Positions 8,875-17,564 are shown, counted from the first letter of the stretch. The stretch: DNA of 64,000 nucleotides from Chamaesiphon minutus PCC 6605 (GCF_000317145.1 NC_019697.1:2356001-2420000), one strand, 5' to 3'. The notes: generated from the letters alone by a model not told the origin. Translations and numbers: made by a program.

Positions 8875-10098
8875 TTAATTCAAAGGTCGATAATAAACAA
8901 ATTGATGTTTTGGTAGTAATTCTGGATGCAAGGCTTTAACTAAATCTGCCAATACCAAATCGGGATTTGCGGTTCCGCCTTCCCAGAAATCATTACCGCC
9001 AGTTGGATTCATTCTTGCAGTGGGATTAAATAATTTGGCATTTTTTACTGCGCTAAATTTGGCATAACGTCGATCGCTATTAATTACATCATCAACACTG
9101 CGCCAAGCTTGACTACTATTAATCCAAACTTCCGCTGTCTGCGCTCGATCTAATACCTGCTCGAAACTCAGCTTTAAACTCCCTGTCGATCGATCTTCTT
9201 TCCAGATATAATTTCCACCAGCATCAGCAATAAATTTTGCTGAGTAACTATCACCACCAGGAATATACCAAGTCCCCCGACTATCAAAGCCAGAGAAAAC
9301 GGTGGGCTTGTTTTTGGCTTGGCTGGCAATTTTAGCGATCGAGTTATATCTACTTTCCATCTGACTAAATACCTGCTCTGCTTCAGTCTCTCGATTAAAA
9401 AATAGTGCCATAAATTTCAACCATTCCGCCTTGCCCAAAGGTGAAGACTCCATATATTCGGCAATAATCGCAACGGGTAAACCTGCTTCGATTAATTTGG
9501 GATGACTATCCGATTTAGGATTGCCCACACCATAAGTCGTGACTAGTTCGGGTTTAATTTCTAAGACTTTCTCGACATTAGTATTATTACTCCTGCCTAC
9601 TTCTTGCAATTTCCCTGTTTTAATTTTTGCCACTACACTAGGTGTATTAACTTGGTTAAAGTCGCTAACACCGATTAATCGATCGACTAAGCCCAATTTA
9701 TCTAATAATGGTAAATGAGTTGTAGACATCGATACCACCGAATTGACTGGCACCTGGACGATTTGAGATTTATCAAACCCCGATGGAATTGGGGTATTGC
9801 ATTGTACCAATACATATTGAAAGGTGGTGTCGGCATTTCGCCAGGGATTCTTAACCGATACCACCTTATAGTTACGATGATATTCAACGGTAAAACCTTT
9901 GGCTTGGGTTACTTTGACTTTATTGGGAAAATAATCTACTTCTCGATCGTAAACAGTGGAGCATTTAGCAACTGAGCTAGATTTAGATGATTTAGTTTGA
10001 GGATAATTACAGGCTGATATAGATACCCATATTAGCAAGCTGAATAACAGTACACCTCGCATACTTTTAATTTTGTGTTTGACTCCTTCACGCGACAT
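8875..10098 (-). CDS. Iron-siderophore ABC transporter substrate-binding lipoprotein
   Basis: Periplasmic lipoprotein of the FepB/BtuF class that delivers a ferric chelate to the FecCD permeases. The start at 10098 is chosen because GAGGT lies about 8 bases upstream and a lipobox (LLIWVSISAC, Cys30) follows; longer upstream reading lacks a ribosome site. The segment VVSMSTTHLPLLDKLGLVDRLIGVSD and later KPELVTTYG and GGNYIW are typical of class III binding proteins. An N-terminal extension of about 90 residues (to about YVLVQCNTPIP) precedes the usual fold. Length is 407 residues. Neighbours are a thioredoxin-fold ferredoxin gene and a TonB receptor upstream on the same strand, a set likely induced by iron shortage. 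Confidence 0.9.
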   Translation of the reverse strand: MSREGVKHKIKSMRGVLLFSLLIWVSISACNYPQTKSSKSSSVAKCSTVYDREVDYFPNKVKVTQAKGFTVEYHRNYKVVSVKNPWRNADTTFQYVLVQCNTPIPSGFDKSQIVQVPVNSVVSMSTTHLPLLDKLGLVDRLIGVSDFNQVNTPSVVAKIKTGKLQEVGRSNNTNVEKVLEIKPELVTTYGVGNPKSDSHPKLIEAGLPVAIIAEYMESSPLGKAEWLKFMALFFNRETEAEQVFSQMESRYNSIAKIASQAKNKPTVFSGFDSRGTWYIPGGDSYSAKFIADAGGNYIWKEDRSTGSLKLSFEQVLDRAQTAEVWINSSQAWRSVDDVINSDRRYAKFSAVKNAKLFNPTARMNPTGGNDFWEGGTANPDLVLADLVKALHPELLPKHQFVYYRPLN

Positions 10099-10230
10099 AT
10101 CTACCTCAAAAAAATGATATCTACCGAAACAGACTGAAAGATTAGTCCGCGCACCATCCGGACTTTGCAACATTAGCCACGACTTTCAATCGTAGGCATT
10201 CTGTAGATATCAAATTGGTTCACTTATTAC

Positions 10231-11151
10231 TTAATCCGGTTGTGGATATAAATTACGTTCTACCTTGCGATTTTCGACGACATGTTCGGTAATAATTTCC
10301 TTCGCTACATCTGGAGTCACCCGCGCATACCAAGTATGTTCTGGAGCGCGATTCTCATTCTGAGAGGCTACGCCAACGTCACCCGAATAAAATACGATTG
10401 GCCCCATTTTACAGACCTCTAGACAGCCAGAAGTTATTAATTCAATGTTTTCTAATCCTGACTCTGCTAACTGCCGTTCTAGAGCCTCATGCACCGATTT
10501 CCAGTCACGTCCGGCATTGCAACGAGTAGAGCGACATACCGATATATATGGACAATTTAAAGGATTAGATTCATAGGGAATATCCATCGTGCCCAATACA
10601 TAAATCTGCCGTAACTTGTCGTACAATCCTAACTTGGCTAGATTGGGCTTATGCTCTGGTAATAAATCTTCCGCTTCGCCAATAAAAGCATTAGGTAAAA
10701 ATAATGTCATCATTTTTACTCCCGCTCCATTCCAGAATTGAATTCCCCAGCTTCGCGCTTCACCTTCTGCATTCAATCGCCGATACAAAGCGGCTCGACT
10801 CACCCGCCGTACTTGACGCAAAGATTCGGGAGTACGCCCAGTTGCACCGCCCTGATTTTCCGCCACACATAAGTGCATGTGCCAGCTTTCGGTAACTACC
10901 GTTAGATAGCCATCATAAATCCGACAAATTTTCGGTGGAGCAGTGAATTCTAATTCTAAAACACTCCCATCTACCATGTGTCCCAAGCCCACTTCTTGCC
11001 AATGTTCTTGGAATAGTGAGTGTAAAAGTGGCCCCAATACATCTAGATTAGTTGAAAAATCTTCATACTCGATCGAATTACCATTATAGGTATCTTCTCG
11101 TTCTACTTTCTGTAATGGTGTCACCCGACGTTCAAAAGTTGTAGCTGTCAT
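10231..11151 (-). CDS. Two-domain protein with C-terminal thioredoxin-like [2Fe-2S] ferredoxin
   Basis: A 306-residue soluble protein. The start at 11151 follows GAGGA, 8 bases upstream; a longer frame to 11265 overlaps the receptor gene and lacks such a site. The N-terminal half has a small domain (LHSLFQEHWQEVGLGHMVDGSVLELEFTAP ... WHMHLCVAE) of unknown function, perhaps chelate or heme related. The C-terminal third has a thioredoxin-fold ferredoxin ligand pattern at Cys206, Cys211, Cys243 and Cys247 (CRSTRC and CLEVC). This suggests reduction of an imported iron chelate or electron delivery, by inference. At 10362-10378 a repeat sequence GAGAGGCTACGCCAACG is read in frame within the coding region near residue 260. 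Confidence 0.75.
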   Translation of the reverse strand: MTATTFERRVTPLQKVEREDTYNGNSIEYEDFSTNLDVLGPLLHSLFQEHWQEVGLGHMVDGSVLELEFTAPPKICRIYDGYLTVVTESWHMHLCVAENQGGATGRTPESLRQVRRVSRAALYRRLNAEGEARSWGIQFWNGAGVKMMTLFLPNAFIGEAEDLLPEHKPNLAKLGLYDKLRQIYVLGTMDIPYESNPLNCPYISVCRSTRCNAGRDWKSVHEALERQLAESGLENIELITSGCLEVCKMGPIVFYSGDVGVASQNENRAPEHTWYARVTPDVAKEIITEHVVENRKVERNLYPQPD

Positions 11152-11164
11152 CAAATTATCCTCT

Positions 11165-13300
11165 TTAAAATTTCCAATCGATCCCAGTCCGAAATGTCCT
11201 CCCGGCATCAGGAAAGCCAGCAAACAGTTCGTACCTCTGGTCAAAAATATTCTGGACGCTAGCATTGAGGGTTACACTGCGATCGCTATTCATTGGTGCG
11301 ACAAAATTAAAATCAAAACTAGTAAATCCAGATAAAAACTCTGTGTTTGTATTATTGGTAGGATAACCACTGAGCGAATTTAAAGCTAGCGAACTATACC
11401 AACCAAAAGTATTTTCATAAGATACCCCCATACTCAATTTATCCGCACCTGCAAACCGCAGCTCTTTTCCCACTACTGCTAAGTTCGTATCTTTTTTAAT
11501 CTGAGGATTGTTGAGAGTATAATTAACAAATCCATAGAAATTTGGAGCCAGCCTTGCATTTAATGATGCTTCGATCCCCTGCGTCTGTACCTCACCAATA
11601 TTAGTAAAAGTTCCCGATATGCCATTGACAGGTGGTTGAATACTTTGGAATGCAATGACATTACTAATATTGTTCTGAAATGCCGTCAACCGTAATAGTC
11701 CAAAGTCACCCAACTTTTGGTCTACACCGACATCGAAACTATTCCCAATTTCGGGTAATAAATTAGGGTTGCCAATGAATGTAGTATCGACAGAAAACAG
11801 ATTTGATAAAGTCGGAGTCCGAAAATTCCGAATATAATTGGCACGAAGAGTTGTCGCCGAATTCAGATCCCATTTAATGCCCAGTGCGGGAGAAGTCGCG
11901 CTACCATTTGTCAAGCTACTAAAATCTTGCCGTAGCCCTGCTGTCGCTCGTATCTGCGGATTGAGATCGACATTGTACTGAGCGAATAATGCACCCTGAG
12001 AAATAGTGCCATCATAACCAACTGTCTGAGTTCCAAGCGCAATATTATTAGTAGTATTTCGATTATTAGTATTGCGATAATCAAAGCCGTAAGTAATATT
12101 TTGAGTTGGCGTAATCTGCCAATTGTGCTGAGTTTGAATGCCTAACGTTTTTTGTTTATTATCAAATTGGCGCAGAACTTGGGGCGTTACTGTCTTGACA
12201 ACTTGTCCGTTGGTAACAGATAGTGATTCGGCAAAAGCAGTACGGTTATCAAAGCGGGTACTCAAATTATCATAATAAACTCGCCCGGTCAGGGTAGAAT
12301 CATTACCATTACCGAGTTTTTGGTCTATCCCCACATCGAATAAAATTTGGTCGGTATACTTCCGATTAGCATCGGTGAGCGTATTAAAAAATCCCTGTCC
12401 GAATTGGGGAGTAGGAATCGGTACGCCACCTGGCGATCCTTGATTTTTGAACAGGAGTATACTGTTGAAACTTAATTTTGTGCGATCGCTCAGATCGACA
12501 TCTGCTCGTACTCGTAAGTTATCATATTTAACATCATTATTGACGCGCGTACCTGAAAAGTTGGCAGCAGGAATCGAATAAGCATAGTTATTATTCGCCT
12601 GAATCAGATCGTAACCAATCAGCCAGCCAATATTGCCATCTCTTTTACTGGCATTGACACCGAACTTGGTATAGCCGAGATTCCCGACTTCGGCTTGAGT
12701 GCTAAAGGTCAGTTTGTCGCTAGTTGGGCGACTAGTCACGATATTAATAATACCGCCGATCGCGTCCGAACCATAGAGGGTAGATCCACCGCCAGGTAAC
12801 ACTTCAATTCGATCGACGATACTCGTCGAAAATTCACTCAGATCGAAACCCCCAGAACCCAAGTTATTAATCGGGCGACCATCCAATAATATCAATACCT
12901 GTGTCCCGTTACTGCCTCGAATAAATTGATTGCTCAGGACATTTACTTCGGTTCCCACCGTTCCCGCGCCCAAAATCCCTGGTAAAGATTGAAGTGCTTC
13001 GCGCACCGTGCGCGCTCCTTGCGCTTTAATTTCGTCTTTATTGATAACGTAAGCTGGGCGGGTAGAATCTTTGAGCGTACCTTCTTTACGGAAGGGTGAG
13101 TAGATGGGTTTATTTAATAAACGCTCGCCATAGATGTTGATTTCTAGCTCTTCGACTTTTTCTGGGGCTGCTGCTGGCGGTGGTGGTGGCGGGGGTTCTT
13201 GAGCAAGGCTAGATTGCTGGATATCAAAACTGAACCTCAGCAACACAGTAATAATGAGGCTTTCAACCAGACGGAGATAAGGAATAGTTTTAGCGGACAT
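11165..13300 (-). CDS. TonB-dependent outer-membrane receptor
   Basis: Complete TonB-dependent receptor of 711 residues. A signal peptide (ITVLLRFSFDIQQSSLAQ) is followed by a poly-Pro linker at about residues 36-43 and a TonB-box-like ELEINIYGERL. The plug domain has TVREALQSLPGILG, FIRGSNGTQVLILLDGRPIN and RIEVLPGGGSTLYGSDAIGGIINIVT. The 22-strand barrel ends with the usual terminal aromatic residue (WKF). It is likely first in the operon with the ferredoxin-domain gene, whose start is 14 bases beyond this stop, and the binding protein. A Fur-like box lies about 70 bases upstream. The ligand could be a ferric siderophore or another metal chelate. Confidence 0.95.
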   Translation of the reverse strand: MSAKTIPYLRLVESLIITVLLRFSFDIQQSSLAQEPPPPPPPAAAPEKVEELEINIYGERLLNKPIYSPFRKEGTLKDSTRPAYVINKDEIKAQGARTVREALQSLPGILGAGTVGTEVNVLSNQFIRGSNGTQVLILLDGRPINNLGSGGFDLSEFSTSIVDRIEVLPGGGSTLYGSDAIGGIINIVTSRPTSDKLTFSTQAEVGNLGYTKFGVNASKRDGNIGWLIGYDLIQANNNYAYSIPAANFSGTRVNNDVKYDNLRVRADVDLSDRTKLSFNSILLFKNQGSPGGVPIPTPQFGQGFFNTLTDANRKYTDQILFDVGIDQKLGNGNDSTLTGRVYYDNLSTRFDNRTAFAESLSVTNGQVVKTVTPQVLRQFDNKQKTLGIQTQHNWQITPTQNITYGFDYRNTNNRNTTNNIALGTQTVGYDGTISQGALFAQYNVDLNPQIRATAGLRQDFSSLTNGSATSPALGIKWDLNSATTLRANYIRNFRTPTLSNLFSVDTTFIGNPNLLPEIGNSFDVGVDQKLGDFGLLRLTAFQNNISNVIAFQSIQPPVNGISGTFTNIGEVQTQGIEASLNARLAPNFYGFVNYTLNNPQIKKDTNLAVVGKELRFAGADKLSMGVSYENTFGWYSSLALNSLSGYPTNNTNTEFLSGFTSFDFNFVAPMNSDRSVTLNASVQNIFDQRYELFAGFPDAGRTFRTGIDWKF

Positions 13301-13369
13301 GGATCTGTTTATCTGGAAGGATTACGGCTTAATTTCGGTAGCTGGGTGAGTCGATCGAGCTTGATATTA

Positions 13370-13388
13370 TGAGAATGGTTATCATTCC
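13370..13388 (-). promoter_or_regulatory. Fur-box-like palindrome upstream of TonB receptor
   Basis: TGAGAATGGTTATCATTCC is palindromic (GAATG...CATTC) and close to the Fur consensus. It lies 70 bases before the receptor start at 13300, in the usual place for an iron-repressed promoter. Confidence 0.65.
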
Positions 13389-13553
13389 CACAATATATCA
13401 TCAAAACTGAGAGTCGATCGATCCTAAAAAAATAGTTGCTAAAAATTATCACTAAAAGTAAAGAAAAACTTCTAGTAATTAACGTCAGTTCGGGTTAAGG
13501 ATATTGGCTTCGTTCTTGACCCACCGCCGATTAAAATCGGGGCTAATAGTGCA

Positions 13554-13599
13554 AAGTCCGCCTGCGCGGACTAATATCCTAGTCCGCGCAGGCGGACTT
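13554..13599. repeat. Perfect 19-bp inverted repeat (AAGTCCGCC family)
   Basis: Arms AAGTCCGCCTGCGCGGACT at 13554-13572 and the complement at 13581-13599. It could form a stable hairpin or cruciform. A related palindrome AAGTCCGCCTATGCGGACTT is at 16051-16070. Confidence 0.85.
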
Positions 13600-13707
13600 C
13601 GCATCATGAGCAGAGACTTCCAGTCTCTAGGCTCTTCTTATCCCGAACTGAGGTTAATTAGCTTGAGCTAACATCCTAAAGACAAGTACTGTAATGATGA
13701 ATTTTGC

Positions 13708-14109
13708 CTAGATGCTTATAGGTATCTCAATGCTAGGAACGATCCCAATTACGCTTTTTCTGAGTCGTTCGGGACGCTCCGACCATTTCATCGTGCCGTC
13801 TGGCTTGCTGTGGTAGAGACTAGCACACTCCAAAATTGACTGAGATACCTCAGCTAAAGCAGTACGATCTAGATCGCCAAATAGATAAGTCGATTTACCA
13901 GCCGCAGCAAAAGCGACGACGCAGGGACGATTGCACGCGCCCATACATTTAACTGGTTTGACCTCAAAGTCTTCAGCTAATGGGTTTGTGGCTAATTGGG
14001 TCGTTAATTCTTGGTGCAGTAAATAACCGCCGCTATTGCCGACTTCTCGGCCATTTTGCCAATTACCAGCGCAAGATTGACACACGAAAATTGTGTGTTT
14101 GTCGTTCAT
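13708..14109 (-). CDS. DUF1636-family predicted metal-binding protein
   Basis: A 133-residue cytoplasmic protein with five Cys at positions 10, 13, 55, 59 and 63 (VCQSC and CMGACNRPC). This is the layout of DUF1636 (COG5469), a thioredoxin-like family with a probable metal or Fe-S site. Such genes tend to sit by cobalamin, CobW or zinc-response genes, and here a CobW-like gene diverges from it. The shared 311-base upstream region carries two Zur/Fur palindromes, so metal-dependent repression is likely. The biochemical role is not known to me. Confidence 0.8.
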   Translation of the reverse strand: MNDKHTIFVCQSCAGNWQNGREVGNSGGYLLHQELTTQLATNPLAEDFEVKPVKCMGACNRPCVVAFAAAGKSTYLFGDLDRTALAEVSQSILECASLYHSKPDGTMKWSERPERLRKSVIGIVPSIEIPISI

Positions 14110-14323
14110 AATATTTTTCCCCTCTGTGCCTCGCAGAATATAAATTGGGATTTATCGAATCGGCGGGTGTTCTGACTAATCGAGTTCGTACCTCGAAACA
14201 CAGTTGCGGGACAGCGTTGGGTTTGCACCAAACTTTCCCCATTACTTTCGATCGACAATCTCGATCGAAACCGAATCTACTCTCAACACAGTAACATAAG
14301 TTGTCAAATCTGTTGATAGTTAA

Positions 14324-14338
14324 TGATAATTATTATCA
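14324..14338. promoter_or_regulatory. Zur/Fur-type operator, perfect palindrome
   Basis: TGATAATTATTATCA is a perfect 7-1-7 palindrome in the divergent region between DUF1636 and CobW-like genes. It matches the TGATAATNATTATCA form known for zinc/iron Fur-family repressors. Zur versus Fur cannot be told by eye; the gene content favours zinc. Confidence 0.7.
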
Positions 14339-14355
14339 AATTAAATCGATCTAGC

Positions 14356-14373
14356 GAGAATGATTATCATTCC
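14356..14373. promoter_or_regulatory. Second Zur/Fur-type operator
   Basis: GAGAATGATTATCATTCC, palindromic around GATTATC, lies 48 bases before the CobW-like start and 18 bases from the first box. Two boxes in tandem suggest tight metal-dependent control of both divergent units. Confidence 0.7.
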
Positions 14374-14420
14374 TTCTGTTTGTGATATGCTGGTAAAGTT
14401 TCCATATATATTCACAGTCT

Positions 14421-15194
14421 ATGGATCGGCATCCCATCTATCTAGTGACAGGGCCATGCGGTTCTGGCAAAACTACCTGGATTCACCAGCAGCTCACCAC
14501 CAGCACCAAACCTAGTGCTTATCTCTGTCTGGGAGCCGATGCTACCCCGATCGATCTCACCTACATTACAGCAACTTGCCCCCATGTCAAGCCGATTTCG
14601 GCGGGTGCATCTTGGACGCAGCTAGCCGAAATTCAACCGTTGTATGTGGAGATTGCCCCCCAATTAGATTTAGCTAAACTACAGTTACCTGTTGCGATCG
14701 AATCTTGTCAGCGAATTGCGATCGTCCCTAAATGTTTAGTCGAGAGCGAATATCACGATTGGGCGAGTCAAACCCTCATCAGTGAAGTCACTGAGAAAAA
14801 TATTGTGCTGACTGCATCGCCAAGATGGGGATTGACAGGAGAAGTCCTAGATCCCGCAAGTTTAAACGTATTTTGGGATGAATTAATTCAAGGAGCTTAT
14901 GGCGAAGTTGCCAGAGCTAAAGGTATTTTTGAGATCGTCGATGGTCGATCGTTTTATTTTAGTTTTGGGGTGGGTTATCCCGATGCAACTTACTTTGAAT
15001 TGCCATTACCGCCAGTCTTGACAGGCAGGCCGACACGATTTAGTGGATTGGAAGTTGTGGGAAATAACTTCCAACCGCAATTAATTACAGAAACGTTGGA
15101 AGAGTGCGGTTTAGACGATCGTGCCCTGGATTATTACCAAGCACAAATTAGATCCCAATTAGAAAACGAATCACCAGAAGAAGTAGCAGTATGA
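14421..15194 (+). CDS. CobW-like P-loop nucleotide-binding protein
   Basis: A 257-residue protein with a Walker A loop GPCGSGKTT at residues 11-19, near the start as in CobW/COG0523 G3E GTPases. I do not see the CxCC metal-binding motif of that family, and the C-terminal half (FEIVDGRSFYFSFGVGYP..., GLEVVGNNFQPQLITETLEECGL) only loosely recalls the CobW C-terminal domain. It may be a diverged metal chaperone or insertase. Two Zur/Fur-like boxes precede it. Its stop overlaps the ATG of the next phosphoesterase gene (ATGA type overlap), so the two are coupled. Zinc allocation during starvation is the best guess from context. Confidence 0.65.
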   Translation: MDRHPIYLVTGPCGSGKTTWIHQQLTTSTKPSAYLCLGADATPIDLTYITATCPHVKPISAGASWTQLAEIQPLYVEIAPQLDLAKLQLPVAIESCQRIAIVPKCLVESEYHDWASQTLISEVTEKNIVLTASPRWGLTGEVLDPASLNVFWDELIQGAYGEVARAKGIFEIVDGRSFYFSFGVGYPDATYFELPLPPVLTGRPTRFSGLEVVGNNFQPQLITETLEECGLDDRALDYYQAQIRSQLENESPEEVAV

Positions 15195-16000
15195 AAATAG
15201 CAGTGATGTCTTGTATTCACGGTAACTATGAAGCTTTGAATGCGGTGTTATCAGACATCGATAAACAGCGGGCAGAAAAAATTTTTTGTTTGGGCGATCT
15301 CGTCGGTTATGGCCCACATCCGAATGCAGTTGTCGAGATGATTCGATCGCTAGATATTCCCACAGTCCAAGGTTGTTGGGATGAAGATATCGTCGAAGGT
15401 TTGAATGCTTGCGAATGCAGTTATCCATCAATTTTGGCGGAAAAACGGGGCAAGAAAGCACATGAATGGACGAACGACCAAATTCATCCTGAAGTGCGAG
15501 AATATCTGGCGCAATTACCGTTAAGCTTGCGCGAGGAGAATCTTTGCTTCGTACATGGAAGCCCTCACAATCAACACGAGTATTTGATGCCAGAAGTGAA
15601 TGCTTTTACCGCATTAGAACGGGTAATGGCGACGGGTGCCGATGTGCTATTTTGCGGACATACTCATGTTCCCTACGTGCGGACGCTCGATGCTGGGCAG
15701 TTGGCGGTTAAGGTGAAGCAGCCAGAGGGGAATAGCACCAAGCAGTTTACCGCACCGCTGAAACAGATTATCAATGCTGGTTCTGTGGGCGAACCACGTC
15801 ACGGTCGTCCGAACGCGACTTATGTAATTTACGACACGGACGATAAATTAACGACGTTGCGGGAGGTAGAGTATGATTATCAGCTTACCTGTCAGGCGAT
15901 TATCGATAACGGGCTACCCGCTATTTTTGCATGGCGGTTGGCGCAGGGTTTGGAATATGCCGAACGCGCCGAAGATCCGACTCATGTGTGCGAACGATAG
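15191..16000 (+). CDS. Metallophosphoesterase with Cys substitutions at metal ligands
   Basis: Calcineurin-like phosphoesterase of 269 residues (COG0639/YfcE-like). Motifs in order are MSCIHGN (usual SDIHGN), GDLVGYGPHPN, VQGCWDED (usual GNHDE), FVHGSP and FCGHTHVPYV, plus NAGSVGEPRHG near the end. The first metal-ligand Asp and the Asn of GNHD are both Cys here. This could retune the site from Fe/Mn to zinc, or make it a zinc-storing or sensing protein, by inference. It overlaps the CobW-like gene by four bases and probably shares its Zur/Fur control. The GHTH motif is intact, so catalysis is not excluded. Confidence 0.85.
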   Translation: MKIAVMSCIHGNYEALNAVLSDIDKQRAEKIFCLGDLVGYGPHPNAVVEMIRSLDIPTVQGCWDEDIVEGLNACECSYPSILAEKRGKKAHEWTNDQIHPEVREYLAQLPLSLREENLCFVHGSPHNQHEYLMPEVNAFTALERVMATGADVLFCGHTHVPYVRTLDAGQLAVKVKQPEGNSTKQFTAPLKQIINAGSVGEPRHGRPNATYVIYDTDDKLTTLREVEYDYQLTCQAIIDNGLPAIFAWRLAQGLEYAERAEDPTHVCER

Positions 16001-16078
16001 GGTTTCGTCTCGCGAAATAGTCAGCGGTTGAAACCGCCGCTAGTGATGCGAAGTCCGCCTATGCGGACTTTGCACCAT

Positions 16079-16224
16079 GAGAAGGTGTCTGAAAAGCATA
16101 GATCTAAATCCCCCCAACCCCCTGAAAAAGGGGGAGTAAGAGTCTTAGTCCCCCTTTTTCAGGGGGATTTAGGGGGATTAACAACCGACGATCGGAGCCA
16201 ATAAGACTTTTCAGACACCCTCTG
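16079..16224. repeat. MITE-like element with GGTGTCTGAAAAG ends
   Basis: Inverted ends GAAGGTGTCTGAAAAG (16081-16096) and CTTTTCAGACACCCTC (16207-16222) enclose mirrored CCCCCTGAAAAAGGGGG palindromes. The ends resemble those of the element at 5389-5605, so both belong to one family. It lies between the two phosphoesterase paralogues. Just before it is the AAGTCCGCC palindrome at 16051-16070. Confidence 0.75.
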
Positions 16225-16287
16225 AGCGACGATTTCAATCGTGCGGCGATCGAAGATCGGTACAAGTAAATAATAAATATAATCCAG

Positions 16288-17007
16288 ATGTGGGCGATCG
16301 CGAGTGGAATTGAAGGTAATTTAGCTGCATATGAGGCAGTAGTGGCAGACTTGCGGAAGTCGCGCCAGGAAGTGGAGAATTTCTATTTATTAGGCGATAT
16401 TATCGGCCCAACCGCCGAGAGTAATCGGCTGATTAAAAGAATTCAGCAGCCGCGTAATGGGGAGCCAACACCGCTAGTTTGTCAGGGTTGGTGGGAAGAA
16501 CAAATATTGATTCTTCATGCCTTGGGGCGGACGGGAGAACCGACAGAATTAATCGATCAATATGGGATCGAGATGACAAAAACACTCTGGGATGCGATCG
16601 ATGCAACTACTCTAGAATGGGTGCGATCGTTAGAGTTTGGATTTGTCGAACTAGATTGCTTTTTAATTCATGGTAGTTCGCTCTCAGTTAGCGATGAATT
16701 GACACCGACGATCGATCCGATTCATGCGATCGATCGGTTATCGCGGATGGATGCGAATCAATTATTCTGTGGTTGATCGGGTTTGGCTTTTGAATATCAA
16801 ATTGAATCTGGCAGTCTGAATAGTCAAGTTCAAACATTAGATAAACTAACCGATCCAACTCCGACGATATTAAGTCCACAGCGAATTGTTGGGGTGGGTT
16901 CTGTAGGAAAGATTGAAGGTAAAGCTAGCTACACGATCTATCATCCAGGTAGTAATAAGTTAGAATTTAAAACGGTTCGATATGGAGCTAAAAAGGGCTT
17001 TGGTTAA
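16288..17007 (+). pseudogene. Degenerate phosphoesterase-like paralogue with in-frame TGA
   Basis: A paralogue of the preceding gene. It reads MWAIASGIEGNLAAYEAVVAD (matching SDIHGN), YLLGDIIGP, CQGWWEEQI (matching GNHDE), FLIHGSS and then LFCG at the GHTH position. A TGA at 16774-16776 follows, after which the same frame continues SGLAFEYQIESG and RIVGVGSVGKIEGKASYTIYHPG to a stop at 17007. Nearly all metal ligands are lost, so it was already a pseudoenzyme before the stop arose. The TGA could come from a CGA by one transition, or be a sequence error. If translation stops there, a 162-residue product results. The uninterrupted downstream frame suggests the stop is recent. Confidence 0.75.
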
Positions 17008-17564
17008 AGACGATAGATAAGTACTAAGCTGTCGAACATTTAAATCACATATGAGATTTTTTGAAAGCGGGGAGCGATGTGCGCTCGTCTGGTTTCCAGA
17101 CGGGTTAGCACATCAAGACAGCGGGGAGTCTTGTCTCGCTTGCTTGGTGCAACACATGCTCCTCCAATCTCCGCGTGATTGCATCCGCTTTCCCGTCGGG
17201 TTTCCCGACGTTGGCGTTGGCGGAGCCTGCCGTAGGCATAGCCTCTGCGTTAGCAGATACGCGAGCCGCCGCTCCCCACTCCCCGCTCCCCGCAAAATAG
17301 TAGCCTTATTTACTTCGTAGACTATTATCAGCATGGATAGCCATCCTTAGTAGCGAATATCGGCTCTTCTCAAGTAGAGAAATTACTAGCCGAAAAATAT
17401 TGATAGTCTCGATCTTTTTCTGAACTCACAAATTTATTTTATGAGTTAACTAAAATCTCTGATGAGTTAAAAGCTCTCTAGGAATCGATCGGTATCTAAG
17501 TTGACAGATGAACGAGTGCGATACTGAATTAATAGAGACAGGAAAAAGTATCGGAGAGCTTGTC
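17008..17564. repeat. Repeat-rich intergenic region
   Basis: At about 17060-17300 the sequence is a mosaic of short repeats: GCGGAGCCTGCCGTAGGCATAG, GCGTTAGCAGATACGCGAG, TCGGGTTTCCCGACGTTGGCGTTGGCGGAG and GGTTTCCAGACGGGTTAGCACATC. Related pieces recur at 40745-41000. Open frames on both strands here are repeat products. The final 200 bases before 17565 hold the likely promoter of the binding-protein gene, with no site I can name. Confidence 0.65.

Larger units (their letters stand above)
13301..13707. other. Intergenic region with Fur box and large palindrome
   Basis: Besides the Fur-like box it holds no gene. At 13554-13599 two 19-base perfect arms (AAGTCCGCCTGCGCGGACT and its complement) enclose an 8-base loop. 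The arms carry internal symmetry too. Related shorter copies occur at about 16051-16070 and near 10145, so this is a dispersed repeat. Confidence 0.7.

Noticed and set aside
16774-16776. TGA as selenocysteine
   Set aside because: No selenocysteine machinery or SECIS structure is visible, and homologous position is not a redox site. Simple nonsense mutation or error is likelier.
17051-17334. Two overlapping frames on opposite strands
   Set aside because: Both are made of the short palindromic repeats of this region.
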